Of a stretch of DNA of 24,597 nucleotides, positions 16,286 to 23,811 are shown one piece after another. The DNA is from Bacteroidales bacterium (GTDB taxonomy: Bacteria; Bacteroidota; Bacteroidia; Bacteroidales; UBA1715). The stretch is from positions 1-24,597 of the forward strand of contig JAFZTG010000057.1 of NCBI GenBank assembly GCA_017618935.1, given 5' to 3'. A model generated the notes under the pieces. It saw only the letters and a list, made by a program, of their open reading frames with translations, did not search any database and was not told where the DNA came from. Both the position numbers and the translations under genes were made by a program. How positions within the stretch are numbered: position 1 is the stretch's first letter; each line of letters begins with the position of its first letter.

Positions 16286-16393
16286 GTTTCAAAAAACGAA
16301 TCAACCCTCTTCCCAAAATCTCGTTCGCTTTCGTCGGTTGAAAACATTGTTATAAAAGAATGTTAGTTCATTTCAATACTCTAAAAAAACGGA

Positions 16394-16401
16394 TATATTT
16401 G
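16394..16401 (+). promoter_or_regulatory. -7 element of the gene at 16421
   Basis: TATATTTG matches TAnnTTTG and lies 19 bases before the ATG. No TTG is present at the usual -33 distance; only TTTC at 16371-16374 is near. The leader would be about 13 bases, which is very short. Confidence 0.5.
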
Positions 16402-16420
16402 CACGCAAATAATTAAAACA

Positions 16421-17800
16421 ATGAAGAAATTACTTTTCGCCATACTTGGCACGATAGTTTCAATAGGCATTTCTGCCCAAAACGAGTTCAAAATCTATGG
16501 TAAAATCAAGGCTGTGAACGGGCCTGCGGAAGGCGTTACCGTCAAAGTGACACAACGCGGATACGTTTTCAAAGAAGAAAAAACTGACGAAAAAGGTAAT
16601 TATGCAGTCTATCTCCCCTACGGGAAAAACTATGTGATTACATACTCCAAAGAAGGTTTTCAGACGTTGACGTTCGAGGCAATGCTCGAATTACCGTCAA
16701 ATGCTCCACAATGTTGCTATCGTCCGTTGGAAATTTCATACCACTTATTCAATCCCGAAGATAAATACAAACATCTGTTTAACAAAACATTCCATTATAT
16801 TGCATACGAAAAGCAATACAAAGGCTTCAATTACGACCTTGACATAGATTATATGATACAACAACGTATAGTCAACACCGAATTGTTTGAGAAACAACTT
16901 GAGATGGCGCAAAACGGGGCGGAAACTCACAAGGATTCCATCAAAGCCGAGAAACGCTATATGGCACTTATCAACCAAGGAACGGTGTATTATGAGAAGA
17001 AGCAGTTTTACGCTGCTCGAAAATTCTTCTCGGAAGCGGCAAAGTTGAAACCTCATCGTTTGTATTCATATTATAAATTGGAAGACATAAAAACCGAACT
17101 TGAGCGTTTTGAGACCAAGGCAGAATTACTTGGTATCAACCTTGACTCATTGATTGCCCAAGAACTTGCGCACGTTGAGGAAAACGAAGAAGGTCCCAAG
17201 ACATACCCTGCATACGTTCCTTTGACCGACCAACAAGTAGAGGAAATATTCCGTACAGAATTGCAGCAACAAGTATATGCATCAAGTTCCAACGTAGCCG
17301 AGGGAAATAGAACCATGCGTCTAATGGACGAATTCTTCAGCGAGGAAACAAAACGTAACACGGCAATTGCGAAAGAAGAACCCAAAAAGAAGGAAAAGAA
17401 ACAAAAAGCGGCAGAACCAGTCGTCGCAAAAGAAGAACCGAAACCAGAACCTGCCAAACCGATAAACTTGGCAGAGAAGCCAAAGGTTGTACAACAGGAA
17501 CCAGTAAAGAAAGTCGTGGACTTTGCAACATATCAAGATTCCTTGAGACACAAATACCCGAACGAGCGTACAATAGAAGTGACGCAAGATTCTCACAAGA
17601 AAACGACTCGTGTGTTTATGAACGACGGAACACGGGTGGAAATCTACACCATGGTGGAACATACGTGGGGGGCGACCTATTATTTCTTGGAGGAATATCC
17701 TACGGGAACCACGAGCATTGGTTATGCAGCATTTGTCAACAAAACGAAATTGACAGACTTGAATAACATTCAGCCGACACAACCGGCTAATAATCAGTAA
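16421..17800 (+). CDS. Exported protein with carboxypeptidase-regulatory-like and TPR-like regions
   Basis: Precise function not recognised. The 459-residue product has a signal peptide (ends near SAQ20). A beta-sandwich similar to carboxypeptidase regulatory-like or CNA-B domains follows at about 22-110; GKIKAVNGPAEGVTVKV, TDEKGNYAVYLPYGKNYVITYSKEGF is its typical signature. Residues about 180-235 resemble a TPR hairpin (INQGTVYYEKKQFYAARKFFSEAAKLKP). A Lys/Glu/Pro-rich linker (about 310-370, KKKEKKQKAAEPVVAKEEPKPEP and similar) leads to a C-terminal domain with TTRVFMNDGTRVEIYTMVEHTWGATYYF. The linker could span the periplasm or peptidoglycan. It is transcribed divergently from the small lipoprotein gene and is followed by a terminator-like hairpin that runs up to the sigma factor start codon. 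Confidence 0.75.
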   Translation: MKKLLFAILGTIVSIGISAQNEFKIYGKIKAVNGPAEGVTVKVTQRGYVFKEEKTDEKGNYAVYLPYGKNYVITYSKEGFQTLTFEAMLELPSNAPQCCYRPLEISYHLFNPEDKYKHLFNKTFHYIAYEKQYKGFNYDLDIDYMIQQRIVNTELFEKQLEMAQNGAETHKDSIKAEKRYMALINQGTVYYEKKQFYAARKFFSEAAKLKPHRLYSYYKLEDIKTELERFETKAELLGINLDSLIAQELAHVEENEEGPKTYPAYVPLTDQQVEEIFRTELQQQVYASSSNVAEGNRTMRLMDEFFSEETKRNTAIAKEEPKKKEKKQKAAEPVVAKEEPKPEPAKPINLAEKPKVVQQEPVKKVVDFATYQDSLRHKYPNERTIEVTQDSHKKTTRVFMNDGTRVEIYTMVEHTWGATYYFLEEYPTGTTSIGYAAFVNKTKLTDLNNIQPTQPANNQ

Positions 17801-17807
17801 ACAACAC

Positions 17808-17844
17808 GAAAAGATGCAGATTTTCTGTGTCTTTTCTTTTTTTT
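17808..17844 (+). terminator. Terminator-like hairpin abutting the sigma factor start codon
   Basis: GAAAAGATGCAGA (17808-17820) pairs with TCTGTGTCTTTTC (17824-17836), with two wobble pairs, around a TTT loop. Eight T follow (17837-17844) and then directly ATG 17845. It has the form of an intrinsic terminator for the upstream gene. If the sigma gene is transcribed from upstream, the same hairpin would lie in its translation initiation region. Confidence 0.75.
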
Positions 17845-18402
17845 ATGAGTGACATTCAAAACATAGGAGGAAACAACATCGATTGGAATTCTTTCTTTCA
17901 ATCTATTTATAAGACGTACTACTCCCGTTTGTGCGTTTTCGCCTATGGTTTTCTGCAAAACGAGAACGATGCGGAGGAGATTGTTCAGAATGTCATGTTG
18001 AAATTATGGGAGCAAAAAGATAAAATCAACGAAATTGAAAATATGCAGGCATATTTGTTCCGTTCGGTCAAAAACCAATGTCTGAACTTCATAAAACGCA
18101 ACAAATTAGCCGATGTATATAAAAACGAAGCGTGGAAAGAACTCAAAGATTTGGAAGAACAAACAATGAGTTCGACTACCGAAGCAGACAACGAAACGCA
18201 GATAAAGCAGCTGAAATCGCTTATTGAAACGCTTCCGGAACGTTGTCAGGAAGTGCTTAGGATGAGTAAATTCGAAGGGTTGAAAAACAAAGAGATTGCC
18301 GAAGAGCTTGACATTTCCCTAAAAGCCGTGGAAGCAAATATATCAAGGGCTTTTTCAATCATTCGAAAAAATTTTCACAATAAAAGTGAAAATAATTCAT
18401 AA
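17845..18402 (+). CDS. ECF-type RNA polymerase sigma factor
   Basis: Directs RNA polymerase to a small set of promoters in response to an envelope signal. From ATG 17845 the product has 185 residues, normal for Bacteroidetes ECF sigma factors; a GTG at 17827 would add six residues and lies inside the hairpin. Region 2 is seen at about residues 15-85 (YYSRLCVFAYGFL, NDAEEIVQNVMLKLWE, AYLFRSVKNQCLNFIKRN). Region 4, with its helix-turn-helix, covers about 125-180 (LPERCQEVLRMSKFEGLKNKEIAEELDISLKAVEANISRAF). The gene for its probable anti-sigma factor starts 53 bases downstream. No TAnnTTTG promoter was found in the 44 bases before the start; auto-regulation or read-through are possible. Confidence 0.92.
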   Translation: MSDIQNIGGNNIDWNSFFQSIYKTYYSRLCVFAYGFLQNENDAEEIVQNVMLKLWEQKDKINEIENMQAYLFRSVKNQCLNFIKRNKLADVYKNEAWKELKDLEEQTMSSTTEADNETQIKQLKSLIETLPERCQEVLRMSKFEGLKNKEIAEELDISLKAVEANISRAFSIIRKNFHNKSENNS

Positions 18403-18455
18403 CAATGTAGGGGAAATTGATTTGTAATTGTCATACATACGCAAACGAAACAAAT

Positions 18456-19385
18456 ATGAATACGTTAATAGACAAATACCTTTCACACGAGGCGACGCCC
18501 CAAGAAGTAACAGAACTACTTCGATGGGTAAAAGAAAACGACGCCAACAAGCAAGAATTTACGGATGCTTGCTCGTTATGGTATTCGCTCCATTCAAATA
18601 AATTCAATAGTGACAAGGCATTTGCCGACTTTGAGAAAAAGACGGCTAAGAAGACTATTTCTATTGCATTATGGCAAAAATTGAGCGCCGTTGCCGCCAT
18701 TGCACTTATTATTATTGGATGTTTTACGGTTTTCAACCACAGTCAAATAGAAAATATAACGATTACCAACAACGAACTTGCAATCTCTAATGTCACGCTT
18801 CCCGATGGTTCTACCATATATTTACACCAAGGTGCAAGCGTAACCTATCCTTCGGAATTTCCGAAAGAAAAGAGAACAATTTCGGCTACGGGAAACATCT
18901 TCTGTGAAATATTTCACGATGAAACAGCTCCATTCACATTGATTGACAGCAATTTGACGATTACGGTGCTTGGAACGTCGTTTCATGTAAATACCATTGA
19001 CGAAACTTACGTTGTGGTCGAATCAGGAAAAGTTTCTGTTTCCAACGGAAGTCAGTCGGTACTATTGGAAACGGGTGAAAGAGCCGATTTACAAAATGGC
19101 ACGCTCATCGCATCAGCCAATACCGATGTAAATCTCTTGTCATGGAAGACGGGCATACTGAAATTCAGCAATACGCCTTTATCTCACGTGTATTCCGATT
19201 TGGCAAGACATTATCATTGTGAATTCACGTATGCGACACAAAACACGGAAGTTCCACAATTCAATCTGACTGGCACATACCAAGACATGACTTTGCAAGA
19301 AACCTTGCAGACAATTGAATTGACAATTCCGCAAGTACACTACGAATGTTCGGATTCGAAAGTACTTGTAAATTATCAGAAATAA
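18456..19385 (+). CDS. FecR-type anti-sigma factor
   Basis: Inner-membrane regulator that holds the partner sigma factor inactive until a signal arrives at its periplasmic part. From ATG 18456 the product has 309 residues; a TTG at 18417 would add 13 residues not expected in the family. The cytoplasmic N-terminus (about 1-70) binds sigma, and a transmembrane helix covers about 75-93 (AVAAIALIIIGCFTVF). The periplasmic FecR domain contains VTLPDGSTIYLHQGASVTYP and VLGTSFHVNTIDETYVVVESGKVSV. The C-terminal part (about 240-309, FSNTPLSHVYSDLARHYHCEFTY) matches the DUF4974 type that usually meets a TonB-dependent receptor. No such receptor gene follows in the window. Confidence 0.92.
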   Translation: MNTLIDKYLSHEATPQEVTELLRWVKENDANKQEFTDACSLWYSLHSNKFNSDKAFADFEKKTAKKTISIALWQKLSAVAAIALIIIGCFTVFNHSQIENITITNNELAISNVTLPDGSTIYLHQGASVTYPSEFPKEKRTISATGNIFCEIFHDETAPFTLIDSNLTITVLGTSFHVNTIDETYVVVESGKVSVSNGSQSVLLETGERADLQNGTLIASANTDVNLLSWKTGILKFSNTPLSHVYSDLARHYHCEFTYATQNTEVPQFNLTGTYQDMTLQETLQTIELTIPQVHYECSDSKVLVNYQK

Positions 19386-19483
19386 TCCTATTTCTTGTAT
19401 TCTTGCAAAATGCGATGAAACCGACGTTTCTCATGTTCGGACAAATGGTTTTTGTGTTTTTGAGAAAAATATAGAAAAAGAGA

Positions 19484-19512
19484 TTGTTAAATTTTCTTTT
19501 TTCGTAACTTTG
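19484..19512 (+). promoter_or_regulatory. Promoter of the lipoprotein gene at 19532
   Basis: TTG at 19484-19486 and TAACTTTG at 19505-19512 with 18 bases between. It places the lipoprotein and the following thioesterase in a transcript separate from the sigma/anti-sigma pair. It matches the general Bacteroidetes consensus, so the locus is not obviously an ECF target. Confidence 0.75.
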
Positions 19513-19531
19513 TAAGAAAGTATGGTTTAGT

Positions 19532-21190
19532 ATGAGATGTAATTTTTTGAAGATAATCCTAACAATTATAACGTCAGTTATCGTTTTTTGCTCGTGTAAG
19601 GAAACGCCAAGACAAGTTTTATACATTCCGCAAGGTACGGCATCGGTGATTGTGGTGAATCAAAAATCTATCGCTGAAAATGTCGATTTTCGTAAAAGCG
19701 TTCCCGCCAAGCGAATCTTGAATTATTTCGCAAAATATGGTTTTTCAAACGAAACATTCGACTTGGCGATTGAGGCATTCTACGCACCGAACGAAAAGAC
19801 GGGAATCCTGAATTTATCGGATGTCGCAGCATATATGATTCCTTCGCAGGAGTTCCGCAACGTATATAACTGTATGTCGGTCATGTTGGCTGATTCTGCC
19901 ATGTTTGACGCATATCTGCATACGACGATGAGTGCCAATTATCAAGTGTTGGAAACGGTGGAAAACTGCCGTTGCTACATAAACCGTAACGACCGTTTTT
20001 CATGGATTGCCTTTAATAATGAGATTGCCGTGTTTGGTTGCTCCACAATTCACACAAAAGGCATTACTGAATGTGTCAACGCAATATTTTCTCCCAAACC
20101 GAACTCATTGGCTAAAAACAGTGACTTCGCCGATTTTTGGGAGGAAAAATCCGACGTGAGCATGTGGGTGTCAACGTCGGAAATGATAGATACCTATTTG
20201 GTTTGGCATAAACAGTTGCCGCAAATATTGATGTTGCGTGACGTTCCTGAAAAGGTTTTGCGTGGCAATTATATTCAGTTGAATACGAAATTCGATAAAA
20301 ATGTCACGATTTCGCTTGCATGTCACCCGAGCGGTGCTTTCAAACGCTTTTGGAAAAAGAATAATTTCACGACAAAATCTTTTGACAAAGATTTTTGTAA
20401 GATATTGCCTAAGAATACGTTATGGTTTATGACCATATCGGTTGACCCTATGCGTTTCATGGACCAAATCAAGGAAACCGAGGGTGGAAAATATATTGAG
20501 AAGGAGTTGGCTAAGTTGGACATAACGTTGGAAGATTTCCTAAAATCGTTTGAAGGTGACGGTGTATTTTCGATGTATGACGTTACCTTGGAACAAATTC
20601 GCAGCTGGGAATTTTCGCCACAGAAAAGCACTCAGGGAGGCAAATTCCTTTGGAATCATCTCAGCAAAGAACAAAAAACAACGTTCCCGCATATTGCGTG
20701 TGCCATGAAAATGAACAATTCCCGAATTGCCAACATGGTCTTGACTCACATTTCACCCGATGTGTGCGAGCAGATTACCCCCGGATTGTATAATTTCTCA
20801 AAGATTATGGGCTTTCCGTCGTACATAGTTTGCAAGGACGATTTCTTGGCACTTTCAACCGACAAGGAGTATGCACAGAGTTTGATTGACAACTCCCAAT
20901 ATCACCCATTGATGCAAGGCGAGACGGTTTTGGACTTAGTTACCAAGGCCGATGGTTGTGCCTCGTACCATTATATGGATTTCTCAATTGACAATTATCC
21001 GAAGATGGCGAAACAATATTTGGAACAAATGGATGTGTTGCCACTTGTAACGTCCTATTCATCAATAGTGAAATCGGCAGAGATGACGTTGACCGACTCG
21101 TACGAGGGAAATATAGTGGTTGACTTTCAGGATACGAGCAAAAACAGTCTTTTGCAATTGAATGATTTGTTTGAAATAATTCTTCCCTAA
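19532..21190 (+). CDS. Large lipoprotein, possibly DUF4836-like, function unknown
   Basis: Function not recognised. The 552-residue product begins with a lipoprotein-type signal; the cysteine in IVFCSCKE is the likely lipidation site, either C22 or C24. The mature part starts LYIPQGTASVIVVNQKSIAENV. This recalls Bacteroidales lipoproteins of the DUF4836/DUF3352 kind, which open with a proline-x-aspartate/glycine-alanine segment and a VxVN strand. That assignment is from memory of the pattern and is tentative. Repeating features are SMWVSTSEMIDTYLVW, LWFMTISVDPMRFMDQI and YHYMDFSIDNYP, which suggest two related halves. It has its own promoter and its stop is immediately followed (no spacer) by the thioesterase ATG, so the two are translationally linked. 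Confidence 0.65.
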   Translation: MRCNFLKIILTIITSVIVFCSCKETPRQVLYIPQGTASVIVVNQKSIAENVDFRKSVPAKRILNYFAKYGFSNETFDLAIEAFYAPNEKTGILNLSDVAAYMIPSQEFRNVYNCMSVMLADSAMFDAYLHTTMSANYQVLETVENCRCYINRNDRFSWIAFNNEIAVFGCSTIHTKGITECVNAIFSPKPNSLAKNSDFADFWEEKSDVSMWVSTSEMIDTYLVWHKQLPQILMLRDVPEKVLRGNYIQLNTKFDKNVTISLACHPSGAFKRFWKKNNFTTKSFDKDFCKILPKNTLWFMTISVDPMRFMDQIKETEGGKYIEKELAKLDITLEDFLKSFEGDGVFSMYDVTLEQIRSWEFSPQKSTQGGKFLWNHLSKEQKTTFPHIACAMKMNNSRIANMVLTHISPDVCEQITPGLYNFSKIMGFPSYIVCKDDFLALSTDKEYAQSLIDNSQYHPLMQGETVLDLVTKADGCASYHYMDFSIDNYPKMAKQYLEQMDVLPLVTSYSSIVKSAEMTLTDSYEGNIVVDFQDTSKNSLLQLNDLFEIILP

Positions 21191-21580
21191 ATGTTCGAAT
21201 ACACTATTACTCCCCGTGTTGCCGACACCGATGCACTCGGGCATATCAACAACACGGTTTTGCCTTGTTGGTTCGAGGAGGCGCGTACTCCTTTGTTCAG
21301 GATATTGAATCCTACGATGGATTTTGACAAGTGGAACCTAATTTTGGCTCGCATGGAGGTTGACTATCTTCATCAGATATTCTTCCATAGCCCTGTAAAT
21401 ATTAAGACGTGGATTACTCGTATGGGAAATTCATCCTTCGACGTTATGCAGGAACTTTGGCAAGATGGGACATTGTGTGCCCGTTCAAAAAATGTCATTG
21501 TGCATTTTGATTTCAAGGCACAGAAATCACTCCCCGTTGTTGGGCAAATGCGAGCAGATTTAGAAGCTCACTTGCAATAA
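21191..21580 (+). CDS. Acyl-CoA/acyl-ACP thioesterase, hot-dog fold (YbgC/FadM-like)
   Basis: Predicted to hydrolyse an acyl thioester. The 129-residue product is the length of a single 4HBT domain and carries the family active-site segment near the N-terminus (RVADTDALGHINNTVLPCWFEEAR, with D14, H18, N20-N21 and the EEAR helix). The later strands VDYLHQIFFHSPVNIKTWI and CARSKNVIVHFDF fit the fold. The substrate cannot be told from sequence. The ATG begins directly after the TAA of the upstream lipoprotein gene. The lpxC-fabZ gene begins 59 bases downstream and another -7 element lies between, so a functional link to lipid A synthesis is possible but not shown. Confidence 0.87.
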   Translation: MFEYTITPRVADTDALGHINNTVLPCWFEEARTPLFRILNPTMDFDKWNLILARMEVDYLHQIFFHSPVNIKTWITRMGNSSFDVMQELWQDGTLCARSKNVIVHFDFKAQKSLPVVGQMRADLEAHLQ

Positions 21581-21612
21581 AATCCACATTTTTATTTTTC
21601 GGGAAAAATCAT

Positions 21613-21620
21613 TATTTTTG
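21613..21620 (+). promoter_or_regulatory. -7 element of lpxC-fabZ
   Basis: TATTTTTG matches TAnnTTTG and lies 19 bases before the ATG. No good -33 TTG is at the expected distance. It may add to read-through from the thioesterase gene. Confidence 0.45.
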
Positions 21621-21639
21621 CACCACAAAAAAACGTCTT

Positions 21640-23031
21640 ATGACAAAGCAAAGGACAATTTCGCAAAAGGTATCGTTTTCGGGCAAGGGTTTGCATACCG
21701 GAAAGGTAGTGACAGCAACGGTCTTGCCAGCAGAGCCAAACACAGGAATTCGATTCAAACGAATTGATTTGGAAGGAAATCCCATCATTCCTGCCTTGGC
21801 CGAAAACGTTGTTGACACGGCTCGTGGAACCGTCATTGGTATTGCGGGAGCGGTAGTAAGCACCATCGAACACATGATGGCTTCGTTTCACGCACATCAC
21901 ATCAACAACGCCCTGATTGAGGTTGATGGTCCTGAAGTTCCTATCTTGAATGGTAGCGCAAAACCATTCTTTGACGAGATTCAAAGAGTTGGCACAACAG
22001 AGCAAGATGCCGAGATAGAATATCTTGAAATCACTGAAAAAACAACATATACCGAGCCCGAACGTGGCGTGGAAATCATAGCTTATCCGTGCGATACGTT
22101 TCGCGTCGATGTAAAAATCAGCTACGATTCCTTCATGCTTCGTAACCAGTTCGCAAGTCTGAGCGACTTGAACGACTTCGGAAAAGAAATTGCATGCTGT
22201 AAGACGTTCTGTTTCTTGCGTGAAATAGAAATGATGCTTGCCGCAAACTTGATTAAAGGTGGCGATTTGGACAATGCCCTGGTATTTGTTGACCGCAAGG
22301 TTTCCGACGAGGAAGTTGCTCGTTTGTCGGCTATCTTTAATCGTCCCGATGTAAAAATCGAGAAAGAAGGCGTGCTGAACAACACTCCCCTTTCATTTGA
22401 AAACGAACCTGCCCGTCATAAATTGCTTGACTTGATTGGCGACTTATGGTTGGTTGGCCGTCCTATTAAAGGACATATCATTGCTACAATTCCTGGCCAT
22501 AAAGCCAATACGGAATTTGCGAAAATTCTTCGCAAACAGCTCAAACCTACGACAAAGATTCCTGCACCTAAAATTGACTTGAACGCAGAACCGATATACG
22601 ACACACAAAAGTTGAAAAACTTGTTGCCTTATCGCTACCCGTTCCAGTTGGTTGACAAAATCATGTCGTTGACCGATACCGAAGTAATTGGTATTAAGAA
22701 TGTTACGAACGACGAGCCATTCTTCCAGGGACATTTCCCCGAAGAACCCGTCATGCCAGGCGTTCTCATGCTTGAAAGCATGGTGCAATGTGCAGGCGTG
22801 TTTGCGTTGTCGCACGTTGAAAATTCTGCCGATTATCTGGTGTATTTCTTAAGTGTTGACAATGTTAAATTTAGAAAAAAAGTATTTCCGGGCGACACGC
22901 TCATCTTCAAATTACAATTGATTACGCCTATACGAAGAGGTATTGTCTATATGAAGGCATATTCTTTCGTGGCGGGACAACTTGTTGCCGAAGGTGAAAT
23001 TAAAGCTCAAATAACTAAAAAAACGAATTAG
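21640..23031 (+). CDS. lpxC: Bifunctional UDP-3-O-acyl-GlcNAc deacetylase / 3-hydroxyacyl-ACP dehydratase
   Basis: Fusion of LpxC, the committed zinc-dependent deacetylase of lipid A synthesis, with FabZ, the dehydratase of fatty-acid elongation; both draw on the 3-hydroxyacyl-ACP pool. The 463-residue product has LpxC in about 1-300: STIEHMMASFHAHHINNALIEVDGPEVPILNGS with zinc ligand H78, LIKGGDLDNALV, and ARHKLLDLIGD with further zinc ligands. FabZ is in about 320-460 (LPYRYPFQLVDKI, then GHFPEEPVMPGVLMLESMVQCAG with the catalytic histidine and glutamate). The first FabZ motif has tyrosine where E. coli has histidine (LPHRYPF), outside the catalytic pair. The fusion is a well known Bacteroidetes trait. 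lpxA follows three bases after the stop; lpxD is not upstream. Confidence 0.96.
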   Translation: MTKQRTISQKVSFSGKGLHTGKVVTATVLPAEPNTGIRFKRIDLEGNPIIPALAENVVDTARGTVIGIAGAVVSTIEHMMASFHAHHINNALIEVDGPEVPILNGSAKPFFDEIQRVGTTEQDAEIEYLEITEKTTYTEPERGVEIIAYPCDTFRVDVKISYDSFMLRNQFASLSDLNDFGKEIACCKTFCFLREIEMMLAANLIKGGDLDNALVFVDRKVSDEEVARLSAIFNRPDVKIEKEGVLNNTPLSFENEPARHKLLDLIGDLWLVGRPIKGHIIATIPGHKANTEFAKILRKQLKPTTKIPAPKIDLNAEPIYDTQKLKNLLPYRYPFQLVDKIMSLTDTEVIGIKNVTNDEPFFQGHFPEEPVMPGVLMLESMVQCAGVFALSHVENSADYLVYFLSVDNVKFRKKVFPGDTLIFKLQLITPIRRGIVYMKAYSFVAGQLVAEGEIKAQITKKTN

Positions 23032-23034
23032 AGT

Positions 23035-23811
23035 ATGGATACATCTCTTTGTTTCATCCACCCAGATGCAAAATTAGGAAAAGACGTAGTTGTAAAACCT
23101 TTTTCTTACATATACGATGACGTTGAAATTGGCGACGGCACAATCATTGAACCAAATGTAACCATCATGCCTGGTGCAAGAATCGGCAAGAATTGTCACA
23201 TTTTCCCTGGTTCGGTCATTTCGGCTATCCCACAGGATTTGAAATTTGTGGGCGAACATACCACAACGGAAATTGGCGACAACACGGTTATTCGTGAATG
23301 TGTGACTATTCACCGTGGTACAGCCGACAAGATGAAGACGGTTGTCGGAAGCAATTGCCTCCTTATGGGTTACGTTCATATTGCTCACGATTGTATCGTA
23401 GGAAACAATTGTATTTTCGCAAACTACGCGGCTCTTTCCGGTCACTGCATCATTGGCGATTATGTGATAATAGAAGGTAAGTCGGGGGCACAACAATTTA
23501 TGGTTGTCGGCGACCACGCATTCATCGCTGGTGGAACATTTATTCGTAAAAACGTTCCCCCATTTGTGAAAGCAGCACAAGAGCCAATCCAATACATTGG
23601 CGTAAACTCCGTAGGTCTTGCCCGTCGCGGTTTCCCAGAAGCAAAGATTCGCGAAATTCAGACGATTTACAATCTGATTTTCTTACAGAAAGGTGTTCTT
23701 ATGAAAGACGCTCTTGAAATGGTTCGTCAGCAAGTTCCACAATCTGCCGAACGAGATTCCATATTGACGTTTATTGAGAATTCACCGAATGGCATTATCA
23801 AGAAACCTTAA
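23035..23811 (+). CDS. lpxA: Acyl-ACP--UDP-N-acetylglucosamine O-acyltransferase
   Basis: Transfers a 3-hydroxyacyl chain from ACP to the 3-OH of UDP-GlcNAc, the first step of lipid A synthesis in the cytoplasm. The 258-residue product is close to the usual length of about 260. The N-terminal two thirds are hexapeptide repeats forming a left-handed beta helix (for example IGDGTIIEPNVTIMPGARIGKN), with the catalytic histidine expected at H118 in GYVHIAHDCIVGNN. GAQQFMVVGDHAFIAGG and VNSVGLARRGFP are further LpxA signatures. The C-terminal part is helical. The ATG lies three bases after the lpxC-fabZ stop, so the product of the preceding enzyme's substrate pathway is made from the same transcript. 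The 3' end overlaps apbE by 23 bases in another frame. Confidence 0.96.
   Translation: MDTSLCFIHPDAKLGKDVVVKPFSYIYDDVEIGDGTIIEPNVTIMPGARIGKNCHIFPGSVISAIPQDLKFVGEHTTTEIGDNTVIRECVTIHRGTADKMKTVVGSNCLLMGYVHIAHDCIVGNNCIFANYAALSGHCIIGDYVIIEGKSGAQQFMVVGDHAFIAGGTFIRKNVPPFVKAAQEPIQYIGVNSVGLARRGFPEAKIREIQTIYNLIFLQKGVLMKDALEMVRQQVPQSAERDSILTFIENSPNGIIKKP

Noticed and set aside
16221..16316. N-terminal extension of the small lipoprotein from ATG 16316
   Set aside because: It would precede a complete lipoprotein signal peptide and overlap the promoter at 16252-16285.
19427..19467. Inverted repeat TTTCTCA...TGAGAAA with a nested ACAAA/TTTGT after the anti-sigma gene
   Set aside because: The stems are short, A/T-rich and separated by unpaired bases, with no U-tract; this is not better than chance in such sequence.
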